Assembly: GCA_001412365.1 (NCBI GenBank)
Contig: LKUE01000257.1
Span: forward strand, 1 to 5,233
Origin: Desulfuromonas sp. SDB
GTDB taxonomy: Bacteria; SDB-A
Direction of reading: 5' to 3'
Length of the DNA: 5,233 bases
Of this stretch, positions 1 to 5,228 are shown piece after piece (position 1 is the first letter of the stretch; each line of letters opens with the position of its first letter). The translations under genes and the position numbers were made by a program. The notes under the pieces were generated by a model that did no database searches, was not told the DNA's origin, and saw nothing but the letters and a program-made list of their open reading frames with translations.

Positions 1-1
1 A

Positions 2-1213
2 GACAGATATATTGAAAAAAAACATGTTTATAATTTTGTATTACACTTAGTTATGTTTATTTTGGCTCTTTTAACTAAAGAATCAGCAGTTGTTCTTCCA
101 TTTATTTTTTTTCTGTTTATTATTTTAATCAAAAAGATGCCGGTTAAGAGTAAAAATAATTTAATCATCTGTTTTATATGGTTCTTATGTTTATCCTTTT
201 GGTTTTTACTCAGAAATATTTTTGTAAATTATTATTCAGGAGGTTTTTATTCAATTGTTGATCTAGGGAGAGGACTATTAAGCTATATTGGAAAATTAGT
301 TTTTCCATTTGATCTTTCTCCCTATCCAATTCCTGAAAATGTAAATATTTATTATGGAATTGCAGTTTTAATTATCCTGGTGCTGCTAGCACTGATGCAA
401 AGGATAAAAGATAGAAAGAATTTTTTGTTTGGTCTTATGTTATTTCTATTATTTTCCCTAGTCACTTTTAAGAAAGGATTTACCACTCCCAGTTTTATTG
501 AAACCAGGATTTATCCTGCTTTATTTGGTTTTTTAATCATCACTGCTGAAATTGATTATGGTAAAGTACTGTACAAATATAGAAAAATTTTTATAATCCT
601 GATTACTGCTTTTTTTTCAGTAATCACATTAACATATACTCCAGTATATAAAAATCCGTTTACTCACCTCAAATTTGCAGTTTTAGCATCTCCAGAATCC
701 TGGGTAATCAGACATAACTTGGGGATGGAATATTTAAAATCAGATATGATTGATTCGTCATTTTATCAATTTAATAGAGCTTGGCAAATAAATCCTGAAA
801 ACTCTAATATCAATGCTGCATTAGGAGTAGTTTATGATAGAATGAATTTAACTGATAGTGCTTTGAGGTATTATCAAAGATCTATAAAGTATAATCCTAA
901 AAATCTAACTGCGGTGAATAATATTGGTTTAATTTATTTTGAAAGTAAAAATTATGACAGCAGCTTGAAGTACTTTTCACAAGGGATTTCTATTGATTCT
1001 TCAGATGCTCAAATTCATTTTAATTTAGCTAATACCTATTTCAAATTAGGGGATTATGAAAGATCTAAATATTTTTATCTTACCTCAATAAGACTGGATA
1101 AACAAAACATACATGCTCACCGTTATCTTTACTATACTTATCTGGAACTTGGATATGAAGACTACAATAGCATTTGGAAATATTTTTTAGGCAAGATATT
1201 ATTTTTATTATAA
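2..1213 (+). CDS. PMT/TMTC-like membrane protein with C-terminal TPRs (5'-truncated by the window edge)
   Basis: The reading frame is open from base 2 with no stop, so the ATG at 53 is an internal methionine; 403 codons plus TAA are visible. Numbering from that methionine, hydrophobic segments lie at about 1-28, 37-55, 101-117, 124-139, 152-166 and 178-196. The TKESAVVLPF stretch (8-17) and the ETRIYPALFGF stretch (150-160) resemble the conserved Lys-Glu loop and the E-R-x-Y-x-P-S region of TMTC/PMT-type glycosyltransferase-like proteins. From about 215 to the end the protein becomes soluble, with four to five tetratricopeptide repeats (about 215-248, 249-282, 283-316, 317-350 and a partial one), showing the usual A-L-x-Y-Y/F and N-P spacing. 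The family is thought to act in sugar transfer to proteins at the membrane. The catalytic N-terminal part lies outside the window, so neither activity nor substrate can be judged. The gene is AT-rich, like the 2201-3721 gene and unlike the DUF401 gene. Confidence 0.8.
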   Translation, partial: DRYIEKKHVYNFVLHLVMFILALLTKESAVVLPFIFFLFIILIKKMPVKSKNNLIICFIWFLCLSFWFLLRNIFVNYYSGGFYSIVDLGRGLLSYIGKLVFPFDLSPYPIPENVNIYYGIAVLIILVLLALMQRIKDRKNFLFGLMLFLLFSLVTFKKGFTTPSFIETRIYPALFGFLIITAEIDYGKVLYKYRKIFIILITAFFSVITLTYTPVYKNPFTHLKFAVLASPESWVIRHNLGMEYLKSDMIDSSFYQFNRAWQINPENSNINAALGVVYDRMNLTDSALRYYQRSIKYNPKNLTAVNNIGLIYFESKNYDSSLKYFSQGISIDSSDAQIHFNLANTYFKLGDYERSKYFYLTSIRLDKQNIHAHRYLYYTYLELGYEDYNSIWKYFLGKILFLL

Positions 1214-1257
1214 AATTTATTCAATAGACCTCTATTTTTCTTTCAATACAGAAAATG

Positions 1258-1278
1258 ATATTTGCAAAATGCGAATAT
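1258..1278. promoter_or_regulatory. 21-bp imperfect inverted repeat, candidate activator (enhancer) site
   Basis: The half-sites ATATTTGCA (1258-1266) and TGCGAATAT (1270-1278) are inverted copies with 8 of 9 positions paired and an AAA spacer. The centre lies about 108 bp upstream of the start site predicted from the sigma-54 promoter at 1349-1366. That is a usual distance for the upstream sites bound by sigma-54 activators such as PilR or NtrC-type proteins. The dyad is visible in the sequence; its role is inferred. It has no U-tract, so it is not a terminator for the upstream gene. Confidence 0.45.
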
Positions 1279-1348
1279 TATCTAAATAATTTTCAAGTTA
1301 TTCTTTTGTAAATTACATTATATCATTAATTCTGTTTTTTGTTAACAG

Positions 1349-1366
1349 TTGGCATGAAAATTGCTT
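1349..1366 (+). promoter_or_regulatory. Sigma-54 (RpoN) promoter of the prepilin gene
   Basis: The sequence TTGGCATGAAAATTGCTT matches the sigma-54 consensus (YTGGCACG, four bases, TTGCW) closely. The invariant GG is at 1351-1352 and the invariant GC at 1363-1364, separated by exactly 10 bases. Transcription would begin near 1375-1377, leaving a leader of about 30 nt that contains the Shine-Dalgarno of the prepilin gene. Pilin genes in several Gram-negative bacteria are known to be driven by RpoN with PilS/PilR, so the context fits. Confidence 0.85.
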
Positions 1367-1404
1367 AATATTAATGTAATGATGAAAAAAATGGAGTGAT
1401 TGAA

Positions 1405-1815
1405 ATGAAAAAAATAAAAGGTTTTTCTCTTCTGGAGTTGATGGTAGTAGTGGTAATAATCGGTATACTGGCAGCTATTGCCATTCCCAACTTTATCCGT
1501 TTAAAAGACCGGGCAAAGGAATCAGAAGTAAAAGCTAATGCCCATACTTCCCATTTAGCTGCTGAAGAATATGCAACAGGTGCTGACGGATATTATATCC
1601 CCCAAGCTGATTTTATAAATCTCCCCATGTTAAGTAATTTAAAAAATCCTTTTGTCAGTGGAGGAGTTGCAGTTTCAGCTGGCGCTCCATCTATCGCTGG
1701 ATGTGTAGGGTACAACCATGGTGGCTATAGTGTCGATCCCTATACTATCGTCGCAGCGGGTAAAGAGGGCTCGACTGATACAATATTAGTTCTATGCCCC
1801 TCCGGTTCATTTTGA
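1405..1815 (+). CDS. Type IV prepilin (PilA/pseudopilin-like), 136 aa
   Basis: Encodes a small secreted filament subunit with a class III signal. The leader MKKIKG is followed by FSLLELMVVVVIIGILAAIAIP. Prepilin peptidase would cut between Gly6 and Phe7, and the conserved Glu5 of the mature protein is present at residue 11. The hydrophobic helix covers about 7-29, followed by an amphipathic stretch (NFIRLKDRAKESEVKAN) and a short globular domain. Cys100 and Cys131 could form a C-terminal disulphide loop as in many pilins. The ATG at 1405 was chosen over the in-frame GTG at 1396 because the Shine-Dalgarno GGAG (1393-1396) overlaps that GTG and lies 8 nt before the ATG; the leader is also of normal length from this ATG. 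The length fits a short PilA-like or minor pilin. No assembly genes (pilB, pilC, pilQ) are nearby, so it is an orphan, and whether it is a major or minor subunit cannot be told. A sigma-54 promoter lies just upstream. No terminator-like hairpin is seen after its stop. Confidence 0.92.
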   Translation: MKKIKGFSLLELMVVVVIIGILAAIAIPNFIRLKDRAKESEVKANAHTSHLAAEEYATGADGYYIPQADFINLPMLSNLKNPFVSGGVAVSAGAPSIAGCVGYNHGGYSVDPYTIVAAGKEGSTDTILVLCPSGSF

Positions 1816-1862
1816 TTGTGTTTGTAATTTTAAGTTAGATATATTGGTCACTTTTCTAATCC

Positions 1863-2028
1863 AACTTGCCAATTATCGAAATTCCTGATAATTTCAGCAT
1901 ATGTCATTGGTTAAGGTTGCAATAATATTCCTGGTTATATTCTTGCTGTCCACCCGGTTGAAGAAGTGGATTGCAATGGCTATATTTACCGGAGCAATTC
2001 TCAGCGGGATATTATTTGCCTTCTCTCC
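1863..2028 (+). repeat. Direct repeat, upstream copy (partner at 3776-3941)
   Basis: Aligns without gaps to 3776-3941 at an offset of 1913 bases. Bases 1884-2028 match at 144 of 145 positions; the single difference is A at 1976 versus G at 3889. In the lead-in 1863-1883, 16 of 21 positions match and all five differences lie within 1872-1883. Homology stops abruptly after 2028. The repeat consists of the upstream bases and first 42 to 43 codons of the DUF401 gene. Confidence 0.95.
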
Positions 2029-2044
2029 CTGGAAAATTAATTAA
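1901..2044 (+). pseudogene. Truncated 5' fragment of the DUF401 membrane-protein gene
   Basis: This open frame of 47 codons starts with the same ATG context as the intact gene at 3814. Its first 43 residues match that protein except for Met26 in place of Val26. After Phe-Ser-Pro (41-43) it runs into unrelated AT-rich sequence, adds Trp-Lys-Ile-Asn and stops at TAA (2042-2044). It would encode only the first two hydrophobic segments of a protein with about ten, so a transporter function is not possible. It has no Shine-Dalgarno. It is best read as a remnant of a duplication rather than a working small gene, although a two-helix peptide could still be made. Confidence 0.88.
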
Positions 2045-2143
2045 ATATTCATCTAATTTATCAAAATAGAATAATAAAAAAATCCTTAAAATTACATATT
2101 ATATAATGAGTTATATTAGTTTATATATATACAAACAAAGTTC

Positions 2144-2173
2144 TTGACATTATCATAAAATATAAGTAATCAT
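2144..2173 (+). promoter_or_regulatory. Candidate sigma-70-type promoter for the secreted-protein gene
   Basis: A perfect TTGACA box at 2144-2149 is followed, after 18 bases, by AATCAT (2168-2173; four of six matches to TATAAT). AT-rich DNA upstream (2090-2140) could act as an UP-like element. The -35 box is convincing and the -10 is weak, and housekeeping promoters of Bacteroidota-like bacteria differ from this pattern. Confidence 0.4.
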
Positions 2174-2188
2174 ATTTTCATTATTAAC

Positions 2189-2195
2189 AAGGAGG
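2189..2195 (+). promoter_or_regulatory. Strong Shine-Dalgarno that sets a TTG start
   Basis: AAGGAGG ends five bases before the TTG at 2201, which makes TTG the likely start codon. The in-frame GTG at 2207 has 11 bases of spacing and would shorten the signal peptide by two residues, so it is a weaker choice. Confidence 0.75.
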
Positions 2196-2200
2196 AATAA

Positions 2201-3721
2201 TTGCGAGTGTTACTAACATTGCTAATTAGTATTTCTTTTACTGTAGCTTTATCTGCTAATGTGGCTTTTATCACACAATGGGATACTTGTTATACCAGGT
2301 TAGGAGCTGAATCATTTTATAGATGTGAAGATATAACAAAAACAGATAATGGATATGTATTAGTTGGACATGTCAATAATCATTTGCTAAATAATGATAC
2401 GACTAGTGACATTTATTTATTAGAATTTTATTCAGATGGCTCATTTCGAAATCATAAATTGTTTTATACTCAAATTACTATTGATTCTATAACTTACAGG
2501 TTTACGGACGATACTGCATTTAGTATATGCAGGTCATTTGATGGAGGATATGTAGTTGTAGGTCAAGGTCATGACCCTCAATCACCAGTAACTAATAAAT
2601 CTTATTGGGATGATATTTTAATTTTAAAACTAAATAGTAATTTGAATAAAACAAATTCTTATTATTATAATCCTAATGATAGGAATGATTGTGCTTATCA
2701 TGTATCAACAACTTCTGATTCATGCTACATTGTTTGTGGCTTTTATGGTTTTGATAACTATCCAGTTCGTAACAGTCCTCTAGTGATAAAGTATTCTGAT
2801 GATTTTAATATTTTATGGGGTGAATCATATCTTTGTGGTAAGCATTCGGGGCTATTCTACAAAGTTAAAGAAATTAGTGATGGTTCATATATCGCAGTTG
2901 GATGTATTCAATATAATTATTGGCAGAACAATAATGGATACATTTTTAATATAAGTTCGGATTCTGGAATAATTATTGATTCAGTTCATTGTTCATCTAC
3001 AAAAATTTTAGATTTTGTAGAATGTGGAGAAAATCTTTTTTTTATCGGATATAAATTAAATACTCCCAATCAATTTTTGTGTAGCTTCTTTGGCAAAACA
3101 GATATAAGTTTAGACAGTGCAATTTATGTCACAAATAATTATTCTTTTATATCGGGAGTGCCAACTTCAATAAATCTTGGTCCAGAAGATAATACTTTTT
3201 TGGTAACTAGTTCAAGCGGATATATATACTATATTGATACTTTAGGCATCAAATTAGATTCATTCAAACCAATTGATATTCCTAGTACAAGTGCTTGTGA
3301 TTTATCAGCAATTTATCAGGAAATAAATAATTTCTTCACGGCAGGGAATGTATGGATAGGGGGGTACAGCTATTATGCTGCAGCTAGAACTTTTACTTTA
3401 AAGTTCCAAACCCCGCCCAGTGATGATGAATATGATCTAGATAGATCAAAGTTAATTAGTTCATTAGATTTCTATAGTCGGGAAAATGTATACTATTTTG
3501 ATATAAAAACATCAAAAAGTTGCAATATCAATGTTAATATTTACAATGTTGCAGGACAGAGAGTCAGAAATATTATTAATAATCAAAATATAACTGGAGA
3601 GTATACAGTTTCATGGGATGGTCGAGATGATAATGGAATAAAAGTGAATGCTGGAATTTACTTTTTTGAAGTTAAAACTGCTGAAGATCGTGAAATAAGA
3701 AGTTTTTCATATATTAAATAA
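2201..3721 (+). CDS. Secreted beta-propeller-like protein with C-terminal FlgD-like / T9SS type A sorting domain
   Basis: The 506-aa product starts with a Sec signal peptide: Arg2, a hydrophobic core at 3-17, and probable cleavage after Ala-Leu-Ser-Ala at about 19. Residues 38-400 hold loosely repeated units of the type D-G-G/S-Y-[VI]-x-[VA]-G followed by an acidic D-[IL]-x-[IL]-L-x-[FK] strand. Examples are near 49-80, 106-146, 168-199 and 222-250; later units are degenerate. This is the pattern of secreted propeller proteins that carry T9SS tails. Residues about 425-506 form an Ig-like tail: VNIYNVAGQRVRNI, then G-E-Y-x-V-S-W-D-G-R-D-D-N-G and V-N-A-G-I-Y-F-F-E-V, ending in SYIK. In this family the tail directs export through the type IX system or anchoring at the cell surface. 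Thirteen cysteines (30, 42, 110, 164, 175, 179, 212, 235, 264, 275, 294, 366, 441) are many for such a protein. The gene stands alone between a promoter-like site and a terminator, inside the repeat-bracketed segment. Its ligand or substrate is unknown. Confidence 0.82.
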   Translation: MRVLLTLLISISFTVALSANVAFITQWDTCYTRLGAESFYRCEDITKTDNGYVLVGHVNNHLLNNDTTSDIYLLEFYSDGSFRNHKLFYTQITIDSITYRFTDDTAFSICRSFDGGYVVVGQGHDPQSPVTNKSYWDDILILKLNSNLNKTNSYYYNPNDRNDCAYHVSTTSDSCYIVCGFYGFDNYPVRNSPLVIKYSDDFNILWGESYLCGKHSGLFYKVKEISDGSYIAVGCIQYNYWQNNNGYIFNISSDSGIIIDSVHCSSTKILDFVECGENLFFIGYKLNTPNQFLCSFFGKTDISLDSAIYVTNNYSFISGVPTSINLGPEDNTFLVTSSSGYIYYIDTLGIKLDSFKPIDIPSTSACDLSAIYQEINNFFTAGNVWIGGYSYYAAARTFTLKFQTPPSDDEYDLDRSKLISSLDFYSRENVYYFDIKTSKSCNINVNIYNVAGQRVRNIINNQNITGEYTVSWDGRDDNGIKVNAGIYFFEVKTAEDREIRSFSYIK

Positions 3722-3741
3722 GCTATAAATTATTTATTTGT

Positions 3742-3773
3742 GCAGGATAGTATATAAACTATCCTGCTTTTTT
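3742..3773 (+). terminator. Intrinsic (rho-independent) terminator
   Basis: GCAGGATAGT (3742-3751) and ACTATCCTGC (3758-3767) form a perfect 10-bp stem with a 6-base loop, followed by six T (3768-3773). It lies 20 bases after the stop of the secreted-protein gene. It should insulate the DUF401 gene downstream from its transcription. Confidence 0.93.
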
Positions 3774-3775
3774 CT

Positions 3776-3941
3776 AACTTGCCATTTCTCCAAAACCCTG
3801 ATAATTTCAGCATATGTCATTGGTTAAGGTTGCAATAATATTCCTGGTTATATTCTTGCTGTCCACCCGGTTGAAGAAGTGGATTGCAGTGGCTATATTT
3901 ACCGGAGCAATTCTCAGCGGGATATTATTTGCCTTCTCTCC
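3776..3941 (+). repeat. Direct repeat, downstream copy (partner at 1863-2028)
   Basis: This is the copy that continues into the intact DUF401 gene. It starts three bases after the T-tract of the terminator and ends within codon 43 of the gene. From 3797 to 3941 it differs from the upstream copy only at 3889. The upstream stretch 3785-3796 carries all other differences. Confidence 0.95.
3779..3805 (+). promoter_or_regulatory. Candidate promoter of the DUF401 gene, possibly giving a leaderless mRNA
   Basis: TTGCCA (3779-3784, five of six matches to TTGACA) and GATAAT (3800-3805, five of six to TATAAT) are 15 bases apart, a slightly short spacer. The -10 box ends eight bases before the ATG at 3814, so transcription would begin at or within a base or two of the start codon. 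The terminator just upstream means that the gene needs a promoter in this 40-base gap or depends on readthrough. Both boxes are identical in the upstream copy (1866-1871 and 1887-1892). Confidence 0.45.
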
Positions 3942-5073
3942 AGTTAAAACTTTTGTGGTAGTGTTCAAAGGGATGTTTACCCTGGAATCAGTATCCTTAT
4001 CCCTGCTGGTTTCATTGATTACGGTGATGGGAAGCCTGATGAAGGAGACCAACCTGCTGGATGACTGCAGAGAATACGCTTTAAAAGTATTCCCCTCCGC
4101 CCGATCAGCGGGAGCATTCATGGCTTCTCTGATCGGACTTCTGCCTATGCCCGGAGGAGCCCTGTTCAGCGCCCCCCTGGTGGGAGCGAGTATTGAAGGA
4201 GAGGGGGAGAAGAATTCCCCAGGTTTGATGACTGCCCTTAATTACTGGTTCCGGCATGTGTGGGAATTCTGGTGGCCCCTTTATCCGGGAATTATCGCTC
4301 TGCTGGCGGTAACCGGATTGGATTTATCTCAGTGGATTCCGGTTTCCATTGTTTTCACTCCCCTGGCAATATTTTTAGGATGGATATTTTTATTACGCAG
4401 AGTAAAAGTAACCCTTGTAAAAAATAAATCCGGTCAAACCAAAAATTCCCCTAAAGCATTTATGCCCCTGTTAAGCGTGATAATATCGGCAGTGATATTT
4501 AAAATCCTGGCAGTGTTGTTTAAAATTGATATTCAAACTGCCTTTCTGATAATTCCTGCAGTATTAATTGGAATATTGATCAATTTAACTCAATACCGGC
4601 ATAAGAAAATCAAGTTATCGGCGGTATTGAACTGGCAGCGGATTTTGCCTATTGCCGTTCTTCTGTTAACCATAATGGGATATAAGGCAATTATTGAACA
4701 GGCTAACATCGCCACGGGGATAGCTGCGGACATTCAAAGTCTCAATCTGCCGGTAATCTTGCTATTTGTATTGCTGCCGTTTATTGCCGGAGTGATTACC
4801 GGTATTGCGGTGGGGTATATCGGAGCCAGTTTTCCTCTGATTGTGGAAATGCTGGCTGATTTTCCCCAGTATTCTAAAATAGCAGTACTGGTGCTGGCAT
4901 TCGGATGGGGATATGTGGGAATGATGCTTTCTCCTTTTCATGCCTGTTTTCTTTTTTCCAAGGATTATTTCTACGCCTCCTGGAAGGACAGCTATAAATA
5001 TTTATGGCTTCCCGCTATTTTCCTGGCTATTGCCTTCACTATTGCCTACATCCTCCTGGAATTATTTAGTTAA
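3814..5073 (+). CDS. DUF401 family integral membrane protein (putative transporter), 419 aa
   Basis: A very hydrophobic protein with about ten membrane segments, roughly at 4-18, 23-42, 56-76, 99-122, 155-168, 174-195, 215-236, 242-258, 276-290, 312-336, 353-375 and 396-417 (some may be re-entrant loops). It shows the signature stretches I associate with DUF401: L-L-P-M-P-G-G-A-L-F-S-A-P (109-121), N-Y-W-F-R-H-V-W-E-F-W-W-P-L-Y-P-G (143-159), and G-W-G-Y-V-G-M-M-L-S-P-F-H-A-C (365-377) followed by K-D-Y-F (383-386). The family looks like ion-coupled anion transporters, but I know of no proven substrate. The length is normal and no frameshift is seen. A stop at 3802 in this frame limits the start to 3805 or later, so ATG 3814 is the natural choice although no Shine-Dalgarno precedes it. 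Its first 43 codons exist a second time at 1901-2029. It is more GC-rich than the secreted-protein gene before it. No hairpin terminator is evident after its stop. Confidence 0.88.
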   Translation: MSLVKVAIIFLVIFLLSTRLKKWIAVAIFTGAILSGILFAFSPVKTFVVVFKGMFTLESVSLSLLVSLITVMGSLMKETNLLDDCREYALKVFPSARSAGAFMASLIGLLPMPGGALFSAPLVGASIEGEGEKNSPGLMTALNYWFRHVWEFWWPLYPGIIALLAVTGLDLSQWIPVSIVFTPLAIFLGWIFLLRRVKVTLVKNKSGQTKNSPKAFMPLLSVIISAVIFKILAVLFKIDIQTAFLIIPAVLIGILINLTQYRHKKIKLSAVLNWQRILPIAVLLLTIMGYKAIIEQANIATGIAADIQSLNLPVILLFVLLPFIAGVITGIAVGYIGASFPLIVEMLADFPQYSKIAVLVLAFGWGYVGMMLSPFHACFLFSKDYFYASWKDSYKYLWLPAIFLAIAFTIAYILLELFS

Positions 5074-5081
5074 GATAACCA

Positions 5082-5172
5082 TTAACCACAGAGAACACAG
5101 AGAATAAAAAGATACTGCTTCGCAGGTACCACCCAGCACCCCGGAATTTTTTACCACAGATGAACACAGTGA
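5082..5172. repeat. Imperfect ACCACAGA-GAACACAG repeats
   Basis: TTAACCACAGAGAACACAGAGA (5082-5103) recurs as TTACCACAGATGAACACAGTGA (5151-5172) with a few changes. Such ACCACAGA/AACACAGAG strings occur as dispersed intergenic repeats in several bacterial genomes. Here they lie just after the DUF401 stop. No coding potential is evident in 5074-5233. Confidence 0.7.
5092..5125. repeat. 34-bp unit with a small hairpin, first copy
   Basis: AGAACACAGAGAATA (5092-5106), a short variable stretch, then ATACTGCTTCGCAG (5112-5125). The same order occurs at 5196-5228. CTGC-TTC-GCAG (5115-5125) can fold into a 4-bp stem with a 3-base loop. There is no U-tract, so it is not a typical terminator. Confidence 0.75.
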
Positions 5173-5195
5173 CCCAACTTACCACCCCTGTTCCC

Positions 5196-5228
5196 AGAAC
5201 ACAGAGAATAATGGATACTGCTTCGCAG
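5196..5228. repeat. 33-bp unit with a small hairpin, second copy
   Basis: AGAACACAGAGAATA (5196-5210), then ATGG in place of the AAAAG of the first copy, then ATACTGCTTCGCAG (5215-5228). It differs from the first copy only in this middle stretch and is one base shorter. The array may continue beyond the window edge. Confidence 0.75.

Larger units (their letters stand above)
2029..3775 (+). other. AT-rich inserted unit bracketed by the direct repeat
   Basis: The segment between the two repeat copies is clearly more AT-rich than the DUF401 gene that follows. It carries one complete transcription unit: promoter-like sequence, Shine-Dalgarno, one gene and an intrinsic terminator whose T-tract ends three bases before the downstream repeat begins. 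Its left end (2045-2140) is AT-rich filler with no recognisable feature. No transposase, integrase, terminal inverted repeat or integron attC-like site is visible. Calling it an insertion is inference from the repeat and composition. Confidence 0.5.

Noticed and set aside
53-55. ATG at 53 as the true start of the first gene
   Set aside because: The frame stays open to base 2 with in-family hydrophobic sequence before it, there is no Shine-Dalgarno, and the conserved TKESAVVLPF stretch lies almost immediately after it, so the gene begins before the window.
1396-1404. GTG at 1396 as the prepilin start (139 aa)
   Set aside because: It overlaps the Shine-Dalgarno that serves the ATG at 1405, and the ATG gives a normal six-residue class III leader.
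1908-1919. Second sigma-54-like sequence (TTGG...TTGC) at the start of the DUF401 fragment
   Set aside because: The GG and GC are only 8 bases apart instead of 10 and it lies inside the coding region.
2029-3775. Insertion sequence or integron cassette
   Set aside because: No transposase, integrase, terminal inverted repeat, short target duplication or attC-like fold is visible; only the long direct repeat supports an insertion.
3807-4121. Open frame of 104 codons on the minus strand
   Set aside because: It lies entirely opposite the start of the DUF401 gene, has no recognisable domain or ribosome binding site, and is explained as a shadow of that gene.
5115-5125. Terminator of the DUF401 gene
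   Set aside because: The stem is only 4 bp with no following U-tract, and the same motif recurs further on as part of a repeat.
5082-5228. CRISPR array
   Set aside because: The units are imperfect, only two copies of each are present, spacing is irregular and no cas gene is nearby.
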